27,862 bases of DNA from an uncultured Tissierellia bacterium. GTDB lineage: Bacteria > Bacillota > Clostridia > Tissierellales > Peptoniphilaceae. Position 1 is the first letter of the stretch; every line of letters begins with the position of its first letter. Under the pieces are notes generated by a model. The model ran no database searches. It saw only the letters and a list, made by a program, of their open reading frames with translations, and was not told where the DNA came from. Shown one piece after another: positions 22,198 to 27,862 of the stretch. The DNA lies in the NCBI GenBank assembly GCA_937923265.1, contig CALAJY010000035.1, forward strand, positions 1 to 27,862, read 5' to 3'. The translations under genes were made by a program, and so were the position numbers.

Positions 22198-23406
22198 TTA
22201 ATTTTCCCCTTCATCGACATGAACAGGATTTCCGTTTCGACCCGGCACCTTATGGAACCAACCCGTAACGATAAGGGCGAGGGCCCCATCTCCGGTGACG
22301 TTGCAGGCGGTACCAAAGCTGTCCTGCAAGGCAAAAATCGAAAGAATCAAGGCGACTCCGGTATCATTGAAGCCCAAGATTGCCGTAATCAAGCCCAGAG
22401 AGGCAACCACGGTTCCACCGGGAACTCCGGGAGCACCAATGGCGAAAATTCCCAGAAGCAGAATAAAGAGGATCATGCTTCCCGTGCTGGGCAACTGCCC
22501 GTAGAGGATTTGCGAGACCACCATGACAAAGAAGGTCTCGGTGAGCACGGATCCACAGAGGTGGGTATTTGCACAGAGTGGCACCACAAAATCCCGAATG
22601 GTGGGATCCAGCGTCTTTGCTTTTTTCGCACAGCGAAGAGCGACCGACAGCGTTGCCGCAGAAGACATGGTTCCCACCGCGGTGAGATAGGCGGGTCCAT
22701 AGTGCTTCACGACTTCCAAGGGATTGGTCTTCGATACCGCACCGCCGATTCCATAGAGGAGGGCGAGCCAGAGGTAATGGCCGATCAGGACAATCACAAT
22801 GACCGTCAGGAAGACCGGAAGTTCATGGATAATAACGCCTTCGTAAGCAAGCGTTGCAAAGGTGGCTGCGATGTAGAAAGGAAGAATCGCGATGATGACC
22901 TTGTTCACAATTGCCAGGACGATGTTTCCAAATTCATTCAGCAGCTTTTCCCAGGTTTCCGATTTGGTCCAGACAACGGCTAAACCGATCAGAATGGCGG
23001 TGACCAGCGAGGTCATGACCGGCATAATGGGGGCAATTTCCAACTTGAAGAGCATCTCCGGAAGCTTGTTCCCCGCTGCCTGATCCGCGGCAATGTTCAG
23101 TCCCGGAATGATGACCTTTCCCGCTAAAAAGCTGAAGGTTGCCGCACCGATCGAAGACAAGTAGCAAAGGAACAAGGTTGCCGTTAATACCTTCCCTGCG
23201 TTACTCTTAAGCGAAACAATGGCCGGGGTAATAAAGCCTAAGATGATAAGGGGCACAATATAGGAGATGAGATTTCCCATAATGGCCTTCAAGGTGTTTA
23301 TCACGTTGATGACCGGTTCATTGGCCAGGGATCCGATCAGGATGCCTGCCACGATGCCTAAGAATAGTTTAAACAACAAACTGTTATAAAAACGCTTCTT
23401 TTCCAT
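22198..23406 (-). CDS. Dicarboxylate/amino acid:cation symporter (DAACS family, SstT-like)
   Basis: Sodium- or proton-coupled amino-acid importer, 402 residues, about eight membrane helices and two re-entrant loops. Family motifs: IVPLIILGFITPAI near the N-terminus, the Ser-rich re-entrant loop GTMSSAATLSVAL, NTHLCGSVLTETFF in place of the NMDGT loop, GAPGVPGGTVVASLGL for the second re-entrant hairpin, and NVTGDGALALIV with the substrate-binding Asp in the last helix. The altered NMDGT segment and the neighbouring cysteine desulfidase favour serine, threonine or cysteine over dicarboxylates; this is inference. ATG at 23406 with GAGGAGG about 8 bases upstream. Strong promoter upstream, divergent from the PepT-like gene. 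Confidence 0.9.
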   Translation of the reverse strand: MEKKRFYNSLLFKLFLGIVAGILIGSLANEPVINVINTLKAIMGNLISYIVPLIILGFITPAIVSLKSNAGKVLTATLFLCYLSSIGAATFSFLAGKVIIPGLNIAADQAAGNKLPEMLFKLEIAPIMPVMTSLVTAILIGLAVVWTKSETWEKLLNEFGNIVLAIVNKVIIAILPFYIAATFATLAYEGVIIHELPVFLTVIVIVLIGHYLWLALLYGIGGAVSKTNPLEVVKHYGPAYLTAVGTMSSAATLSVALRCAKKAKTLDPTIRDFVVPLCANTHLCGSVLTETFFVMVVSQILYGQLPSTGSMILFILLLGIFAIGAPGVPGGTVVASLGLITAILGFNDTGVALILSIFALQDSFGTACNVTGDGALALIVTGWFHKVPGRNGNPVHVDEGEN

Positions 23407-23435
23407 ACCAATACCTCCTCAATAATGATAAACTT

Positions 23436-23464
23436 ATCTTACACAAACCGTTTTCATTCGTCAA
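23436..23464 (-). promoter_or_regulatory. Promoter of the DAACS symporter gene
   Basis: On the minus strand there is a -35 TTGACG (23459-23464), a 17-base spacer and a -10 TAAGAT (23436-23441). The leader is about 23 nt. No equally good plus-strand promoter for the divergent peptidase is seen (only a -10-like TAAGAT at 23465-23470). Confidence 0.7.
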
Positions 23465-23503
23465 TAAGATCCGGAAAGAGGAGTAATGAAAAGGAGAAAT
23501 AAA

Positions 23504-24637
23504 TTGAACAATATGAATATAGAGGAAAATGCCTTGGTCACTTGCTTTGAAGAGCTTGTGGCGATCTATTCTCCCTCCCGCAGGGAGAAAGCCATGGCGG
23601 ACTTTTTAGCGGATAAATTGAAGGCCATGGGGGCAGATGTTTTCCTGGATCATTCCTATGAGGCCTATGAGGGAAACGCTCCCACGATCTTCGCTCGGTT
23701 TCCGGGAACCGTACCGGGACCCGGGGTCAGTTTTTCCGCCCACATGGATGTGGTGGAGCCCAACCGGGGGGTGAAGGTTCTTCGGGACGGCGACTGGCTC
23801 CACTCCGATGGCACAACGACCCTGGGCGGTGACGATAAGGGGGGCATATGTGCCATCCTCACCGCCATCTCCTACCTTCTGGACCACAACATCGACCACG
23901 AGGAGCTTGTCCTCATTCTCACCCCCGGGGAGGAGATGGGCATGCTGGGTGCCCAGGCGATTGACTGGAAAAAGATCCGAGAGAACATCGATCCGCCCAA
24001 GGACATGATCGTGGTGGATAATGCGGGACCCGCCTGTCACGTGGCCTACCAGGCGCCCGCCTCCTACCACTACCGATTCACGGTCCACGGCAAATCCGCC
24101 CATGCCGGCATCGAACCCGAAAAGGGGGTCAACGCGATTCGGGTCCTCTCCCGGATCCTTTCGGCTCTTCCCTCGGGTCGCATCGATGCCCGCACCACCG
24201 CCAACATCTCCACCCTCCGCTCCGATTTTCCCAGCAACGTGGTTCCCGACCTGGCCGAGGCGAGTGGCGAACTGCGGGGCCATGATCCGGACCACCTGAA
24301 GGAGCTGCTTGCAAGCTATGAGCGCCTTGCCCGGGAGACGGCGGAAAAGGCGGGGGCCCGGGCCACCTTCACGGCGAAGATGGAGTACCCACCCCTTTGT
24401 CCCACGGACGATTTGCGCTTTGCCAAGGAATTCCAAAAAATATATCAAGAGGTAGGCGTCGATGCGGACCTGCAGATCATCGGAGGCGGGTCGGATGCCA
24501 ACTTCTTTGCCGAAGAGGGTTTCAACGCCATCATCATCGGAGTCGGCATGGACAAGGTCCACACCGTGGAAGAGCGGCTTAACGTCAAGGATCTGCAGAA
24601 GACCACCGAAGCGCTCGTCCACTATTTGGCAAAATAA
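23504..24637 (+). CDS. M20-family PepT-like aminopeptidase
   Basis: Dizinc exopeptidase of the peptidase T-like M20 group, which releases N-terminal residues from short peptides. 377 residues from the TTG at 23504, which has AAAAGGAG 7 bases upstream. An ATG at 23486 has its AGAGGAG only 2 bases away and would add a KRRNK stretch not typical for the family, so it is a weaker alternative. Zinc ligands and catalytic residues: SAHMDVVEP (His and Asp), LGGDDKGGI (bridging Asp), TPGEEMGMLG (general-base Glu and Glu ligand), VVDNAGP (Asp), and VHTVEERLNV (His). The lid domain carries FTVHGKSAHAGIEPEKGVNA. Divergent from the symporter gene. It suits a peptide- and amino-acid-fermenting lifestyle. 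Confidence 0.92.
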   Translation: MNNMNIEENALVTCFEELVAIYSPSRREKAMADFLADKLKAMGADVFLDHSYEAYEGNAPTIFARFPGTVPGPGVSFSAHMDVVEPNRGVKVLRDGDWLHSDGTTTLGGDDKGGICAILTAISYLLDHNIDHEELVLILTPGEEMGMLGAQAIDWKKIRENIDPPKDMIVVDNAGPACHVAYQAPASYHYRFTVHGKSAHAGIEPEKGVNAIRVLSRILSALPSGRIDARTTANISTLRSDFPSNVVPDLAEASGELRGHDPDHLKELLASYERLARETAEKAGARATFTAKMEYPPLCPTDDLRFAKEFQKIYQEVGVDADLQIIGGGSDANFFAEEGFNAIIIGVGMDKVHTVEERLNVKDLQKTTEALVHYLAK

Positions 24638-24654
24638 GAAAACCTTAGAAATAC

Positions 24655-24703
24655 AAAAAAACCGGAGGATTGCTTGTAAAATTCTGCATCCTCCGGTTTT
24701 TTT
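24655..24703. terminator. Bidirectional terminator between convergent peptidase genes
   Basis: AAAAAAACCGGAGGAT and its exact complement form a 16-bp stem around a 17-base loop, with A/T tracts both sides. It serves the PepT-like gene (plus) and the M20D amidohydrolase gene (minus); the minus stop lies at its edge. Confidence 0.9.
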
Positions 24704-25892
24704 ATTGCAAAAAGTCCAATGCTACTTGCACGAAGAGCCTTGCCCCCGTGGAAAACATGCCCTCATCCACGTCAAAGTGGGAGGAATGGTGGCCGGTAAA
24801 CCGTCCATCCGCCGGCTTGGGATTGCTCATAAAAGCAAAGGTCCCCGGCACCTCCTCCGTGTAGAAGGCAAAATCCTCGGAGCCCATGTTGGGGGCGGGC
24901 AGGTCCATAATCTTGTCCTCGGGATAGATCGTTGCCGCCGCTCTTTTCGCCAGCTCCGTAAAATCCGGATCATTCAAAAGGGCCGGATACTTAAAGAGGT
25001 GCTCAATCTCCACTTCCGCTCCCCGACTCCGAGCCAGGTCTCGGCAGAGCTCCCGGATGCGGTCCCGCAACCAGACCCGGGTCTTGGGATTGACCGTCCT
25101 CACCGTTCCCTCCAGTTCCGCCGTGTCCGGAATCACATTTTGGTTGAAGCCCGCCGTGAACCGGGTGATCGAGAGGATGGCCGGCTCCACGGGATTCCGC
25201 TCCCGGCTCATCAGCGTTTGCAGGGCCAGGACCATCTCCGAGGCCAGGGGAATGGGATCCACCGACTTATGGGGATTCGCCGCATGGCCCCCCTTGCCCT
25301 TCACCCGAATCAAGAGCCGATCCATGGCCGCCATGATGGCCCCCTTGCGAAAGCCCAAGTAGCCGGGCGGAAGATCCGGAGAAATCTGGCCCTCATGCAT
25401 GCCAAACACCGCATCCACCCGGGGATTTTCCAAACACCCCTCCCGGATCATGGGTTTCGCTCCCCCGGGATACTCCTCGCCGGGTTGAAAGAGCAGGCGG
25501 ACCTCCCCCGAAAATGCCTCCCGATGCGCCTGAAGATACGAAGCGGCTCCCAGGAGCATGGCCATGTGGCCATCGTGCCCACAGGCGTGCATGCATCCAT
25601 TTTGAGAGGCGAACGGCAGGCCCGTCTCCTCCTTGACTTTCAGACCATCCATGTCCGCTCGAAGAGCCAAGACCTTCCCCGCGCCTTTCTTTTTTCCCGG
25701 GATATGGCCCACCACCGCATTTCCCTCCATGAGGGTCTGAAAGGGAATTCCCAGCCCCTTCAGCACCCTTTGAACATAGGCCGAGGTGTTGGGAACTTCA
25801 TTCATGAGCTCGGGCATCCGATGCAAGTCCCTGCGCCATCCCACCATCGCTTCCTGAATCGCGGTCCATTCCTTCTCATTTTCTCCCTGCAT
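24702..25892 (-). CDS. M20D-family amidohydrolase (N-acyl amino acid/hippurate hydrolase type)
   Basis: Metal-dependent hydrolase that removes acyl groups from N-acyl amino acids. 396 residues from the ATG at 25892, 13 bases after the nitrilase stop with AAGGG upstream; an in-frame ATG at 25931 has no ribosome binding site and overlaps the upstream gene. Metal-site motifs: LRADMDGLKVKEETGLPFAS, CMHACGHDGHMAMLLGAA (Cys and His ligands), FQPGEEYPGGAKPMI (catalytic Glu), GMHEGQISP, and the C-terminal HHSSHFDVDEGM. The lid has the GKGGHAANPHKSVDPI motif. True substrate is unknown: hippurate, N-acetyl amino acids and others are all served by this family. It is the last gene of the operon with a methyltransferase and a nitrilase-family protein. 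Confidence 0.92.
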   Translation of the reverse strand: MQGENEKEWTAIQEAMVGWRRDLHRMPELMNEVPNTSAYVQRVLKGLGIPFQTLMEGNAVVGHIPGKKKGAGKVLALRADMDGLKVKEETGLPFASQNGCMHACGHDGHMAMLLGAASYLQAHREAFSGEVRLLFQPGEEYPGGAKPMIREGCLENPRVDAVFGMHEGQISPDLPPGYLGFRKGAIMAAMDRLLIRVKGKGGHAANPHKSVDPIPLASEMVLALQTLMSRERNPVEPAILSITRFTAGFNQNVIPDTAELEGTVRTVNPKTRVWLRDRIRELCRDLARSRGAEVEIEHLFKYPALLNDPDFTELAKRAAATIYPEDKIMDLPAPNMGSEDFAFYTEEVPGTFAFMSNPKPADGRFTGHHSSHFDVDEGMFSTGARLFVQVALDFLQ

Positions 25893-25905
25893 TGTCTTTT
25901 CCCTT

Positions 25906-26661
25906 CTATGATACGATGTTCTCTTTCGCATCCCACGTCAGCAACAAGGTCCCCGGCCGGTCCATTTCCCATCCCCGAATCGTCTCGCCATTTCGGAAGA
26001 CAAAGGCCCCTCCATGAGCCCCCTTCTCCCCCTTCTTCACATCCAGGCCGTTGACAAACAGGACGGGGCAGGGCAAGTCCTTCACCTGCCGGGCATACTC
26101 CTTTTCCGCCCCCTCCTTCCATTCCTCCGCTCCATAGTCCACATACAGGGGCCACAGGAGCAGGTCGGGAGCCAGCCTCTTCCATTCTTCCAGATTCTCT
26201 TCATACCAGCCGTCTCCGCAAATCATGACCCCCATCTTGACGCCCTCATAGGAGAAGCAGTGAAAGTCCCTTCCCTCTCGGTAATGTTCCTCCGTTTCCG
26301 CAATCCGCCAACCCGGAGACACCCGATGAAACACATCCACCGACCGACCCTCCGAATCTATCACCACATTGCCGCTGTACAGGCTCTCTCCCTCTCTCAG
26401 GATCATTCCCAGAGATACCCCGCAGCCATACGTTCTGCAGAGGTCCTGCAGCCGGATCATGATCTTCGAATCCCGAGAAACGGCCCTTTTTCGGTCTTTC
26501 TCATAGGACCAGCTCAAACCATGAAAGCCTTGCAGATAGGCCTCCCCAAAGACCAACAGGTCCGCCCGGTTTCCGTATTTTTTTAGAAAGTCTTCGACCT
26601 GTTGGAGCTGACGCTCGGGCCGGTTATCGTGCAATTGGGCCACCGCCAAGCCAATCCTCAT
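25906..26661 (-). CDS. Nitrilase-superfamily (carbon-nitrogen hydrolase) protein with Arg at the catalytic Lys position
   Basis: 251 residues from the ATG at 26661, whose first base overlaps the methyltransferase stop (TGATG); AAGGGG lies 5-6 bases upstream. A longer frame upstream lies entirely inside the methyltransferase gene. The nitrilase catalytic Glu is Glu40 in LLVFGEAYLQGF. The Cys nucleophile is Cys148 in GVMICGDGWYEE. Where the family normally has a catalytic Lys (YRKxHL) this protein reads VFHRVSPGW, with Arg113. This may be a subgroup feature or a loss of amidase activity. Substrate unknown; amide or ureido compounds are the family norm. Cotranscribed with the methyltransferase and M20D amidohydrolase, so the three may act on one N-acyl or amide compound (inference). 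Confidence 0.85.
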   Translation of the reverse strand: MRIGLAVAQLHDNRPERQLQQVEDFLKKYGNRADLLVFGEAYLQGFHGLSWSYEKDRKRAVSRDSKIMIRLQDLCRTYGCGVSLGMILREGESLYSGNVVIDSEGRSVDVFHRVSPGWRIAETEEHYREGRDFHCFSYEGVKMGVMICGDGWYEENLEEWKRLAPDLLLWPLYVDYGAEEWKEGAEKEYARQVKDLPCPVLFVNGLDVKKGEKGAHGGAFVFRNGETIRGWEMDRPGTLLLTWDAKENIVS

Positions 26662-27293
26662 CACTGCCCCTTTCCTTCCCAGACCATCACACCGGCACAA
26701 AAAGAGAGGGGAAAGAAGGCTCCGCAGTGCTCTTTCCCTATCGACCGCCATTCCTCCCAGACCGGATAAACCTCCTCCCCATCCCAAAGAGATCCGCTTC
26801 TCTTTCGACAGGCCTCCCAATCCTCCCGGCTTTCAAAGGCCACATCGCCAATCAGCAGATGACCCCCTTCCTTCAGGAGTTTCCACAGTTCTCTCACCAA
26901 CTTCCGCTGTGCCTCCGCCTGCAGATGGTGCAAACTATAGGTCATAAGAATGAAGTCATACTTTTCTTTCTGAATTTCCTTAGGTAGCTCCTCCCCGAAA
27001 TTTGCCCGGAGGAAGCGGGCCTCCGGCATCTTCTTTCTCGCCATGTCCAGCATTTTTTCGGAGAAGTCCAGCCCCGTCACTCGAAAGCCCTTCCGATAGA
27101 ACATCCGGGTCATTTCTCCACTGCCACAGCCCAAATCCAACAGTGACCTTCCCTCTCCCTTTCCCGCCAGGTCCTCCAAGAACTTTTTCACCTTTTCATA
27201 GCCGGCAAAGGGATACTCTCCCTCCGTATCGCTCTCCCGGACGCTCGCCTCATACTCGCTTGCCCATTGATTGAATCCTTCTCTGGATAGCAT
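26661..27293 (-). CDS. Class I SAM-dependent methyltransferase
   Basis: 210 residues. SAM-binding motif I is LLDLGCGSGEMTRMF (about 51-65), motif II region FRVTGLDFSEKMLDMARKK, and motif IV region KYDFILMTYSLHHL. The opening FNQWASEYEASVRESDTEGE then YPFAGYEKVKKFL is typical of YrrT-like Firmicutes small-molecule methyltransferases. Substrate is unknown. ATG at 27293 with a GGAAGTGG or AAAGGCGG site upstream, not strong. It heads the operon with the nitrilase-family and M20D genes. A terminator-like hairpin only 20 bases upstream leaves no room for a separate promoter, so expression may depend on read-through from the small-peptide gene. Confidence 0.9.
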   Translation of the reverse strand: MLSREGFNQWASEYEASVRESDTEGEYPFAGYEKVKKFLEDLAGKGEGRSLLDLGCGSGEMTRMFYRKGFRVTGLDFSEKMLDMARKKMPEARFLRANFGEELPKEIQKEKYDFILMTYSLHHLQAEAQRKLVRELWKLLKEGGHLLIGDVAFESREDWEACRKRSGSLWDGEEVYPVWEEWRSIGKEHCGAFFPLSFCAGVMVWEGKGQ

Positions 27294-27311
27294 CCACTTC
27301 CGCCTTTCCCC

Positions 27312-27350
27312 TAAAAATAAAAAAGGAAGGCATCTCCGTCTTCCTCTTTT
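27312..27350 (-). terminator. Terminator or attenuator between the small-peptide gene and the methyltransferase gene
   Basis: On the minus strand, AAAAGAGGAAG pairs with CTTCCTTTTTT (11 bp, one G-U) around a 10-base loop, then ATTTTT. It follows the 25-codon gene and precedes the methyltransferase gene by 20 bases, so it may act as a partial terminator. Confidence 0.5.
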
Positions 27351-27381
27351 ACACCGTTCCTTCTTCGACCCTAAGGTTGCC

Positions 27382-27459
27382 CTACTTTCCCATCAGTCCT
27401 TTCCACAAGCCTCTCAGACATGCCCAAACAACAGCAATCGGCCAAATGAGACATCCCAT
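27382..27459 (-). CDS. 25-residue hydrophobic peptide, unknown
   Basis: Too short for usual gene calling. ATG at 27459 has GGAGG exactly 7 bases upstream (27467-27471), an extended -10 TG-A-TAAAAT 30-40 bases upstream, and ends in TAG at 27382 with a terminator-like hairpin 32 bases further on. The peptide starts MGCLIWPIAVVWACL and continues RGLWKGLMGK. It is a single hydrophobic segment with two Cys and three Trp, ended by a positively charged tail, like small membrane peptides. It could be a type I toxin-like peptide, a small membrane regulator, or a leader peptide controlling the hairpin before the methyltransferase gene. I see no antisense RNA promoter, so none is claimed. It resembles no peptide I can name. 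Confidence 0.5.
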   Translation of the reverse strand: MGCLIWPIAVVWACLRGLWKGLMGK

Positions 27460-27489
27460 AATTCATCCTCCAACCCTTTTCCTATCAAT

Positions 27490-27498
27490 ATTTTATCA
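27490..27498 (-). promoter_or_regulatory. Extended -10 promoter of the 25-residue peptide gene
   Basis: TG-A-TAAAAT on the minus strand, with no -35 seen. The predicted start is about 24 bases before the peptide ATG. Confidence 0.4.
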
Positions 27499-27684
27499 CT
27501 CCCCTACGGAAAATATAATTTTCTTAATCAGGTTCCACGAAGAAGACAGCAAAAGCAACAGAAACGGCGAAACCAGGGGTTCCCGCAAGGTGAGAAGCAT
27601 TGAAAAACAGAGGGAGGCAGAATAAACAAAGAAAAGTGGAAAACAGGAATGCCTAAAGAAAAATAAGGATTGCATGCGCGGGTC
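27499..27684. other. Purine-rich intergenic stretch, nothing recognised
   Basis: The plus strand is markedly purine-rich with many GAA and AAA runs. Frames on the opposite strand are long only because they are pyrimidine-rich (Leu, Phe, Ser); they have no ribosome binding site. No gene, RNA or repeat is supported here. Confidence 0.5.
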
Positions 27685-27862
27685 CCGCCGACCGGGGTAC
27701 ACTGGGAAAAAGCAAGGGAGGCGGTAGCATCAAGAAATCGTCGAAGCATGGAATGTGTGATTGCAGATGGAGATTGACATCGGGAACCGCCCGCCGACCG
27801 GGGTACCCTGGGAAAAAGCAAGGGAGGCGGTAGCATCAAGAAATCGTCGAAGCATGGAATGT
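27685..27862. repeat. Tandem repeat with 106-bp period, cut by the window end
   Basis: A 72-bp unit at 27685-27756 recurs at 27791-27862 with one mismatch (GTACAC versus GTACCC). The unit starts CCGCCGACCGGGG and contains GGGAAAAAGCAAGGGAGGC and GCATCAAGAAATCGTCG. The spacing between copies is 106 bp, and the second copy is still matching at the last base, so the array extends outside. Within a unit CCGCC pairs with GGCGG, and in copy 2 CCCT with AGGG, suggesting structure. The period is not a multiple of three and frames hit stops, so it is not coding. Confidence 0.85.

Noticed and set aside
23606..24622. 338-codon minus-strand frame opposite the PepT-like gene
   Set aside because: Antisense shadow of the M20 peptidase with all catalytic motifs on the plus strand.
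27496..27702. 68-codon Phe/Leu/Ser-rich minus-strand frame
   Set aside because: No ribosome binding site; arises from the pyrimidine-rich strand and runs into the terminal repeat and the small-peptide promoter.
27685..27862. CRISPR array
   Set aside because: Only two long units with a near-fixed 34-bp gap and 72-bp repeat; unit size and lack of spacers do not fit CRISPR.

Overview
The window looks like a piece of a Bacillota chromosome. Its content is mostly housekeeping and amino-acid metabolism genes. Strong AGGAGG-type ribosome binding sites, SigA-type promoters, U-tailed hairpin terminators, a type-2 IleS and peptide/amino-acid catabolic genes fit an anaerobic Clostridia/Tissierellia-type organism of middling GC content. 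I cannot assign a genus from sequence alone. No rRNA, tRNA, CRISPR array, phage or transposase was seen.

Layout. Positions 1-5400 hold the 5' part of rpoC and all of rpoB, both on the minus strand, followed by an unusual 0.5-kb rpoB upstream region. That region has two promoters, a 21-bp palindrome over one -35 box, a leader hairpin and an array of inverted TGGGAAA elements. Positions 5413-10480 hold a minus-strand operon: an SAF-domain oxidoreductase, type-2 ileS, and a PurN-fold protein that has lost catalytic residues. Positions 10529-13523 hold a tightly overlapping minus-strand operon: queG, nth, and an HI0933-family flavoprotein. rodA (plus) diverges from queG and runs into comEC (minus). 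Their 3' ends overlap by 72 bp, and the apparent rodA terminator lies inside comEC. Divergent from comEC is an AlaX-like protein with a degenerate zinc site.

Positions 17983-20780 hold a small membrane protein with a basic tail, divergent from a secreted or anchored Tim44-like zinc-ribbon protein, which is followed by a threonine-aldolase-family enzyme. Positions 20855-23406 hold an L-cysteine desulfidase gene (cyuA) and a DAACS-family sodium symporter, a likely cysteine/serine uptake and catabolism pair. A PepT-like M20 peptidase diverges from the symporter. Positions 24702-27293 hold a minus-strand operon: SAM methyltransferase, nitrilase-family hydrolase, M20D amidohydrolase. Upstream of it is a previously unlisted 25-codon hydrophobic peptide gene with its own promoter, ribosome binding site and terminator. 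The last 180 bp is a 106-bp-period tandem repeat that runs off the window.

The main points of interest are two fold-conserved but active-site-degenerate relatives of central enzymes (PurN-like and AlaX-like), the rpoB upstream repeat/palindrome region, the rodA-comEC overlap with an embedded terminator, the tiny hydrophobic peptide gene, and the terminal tandem repeat.
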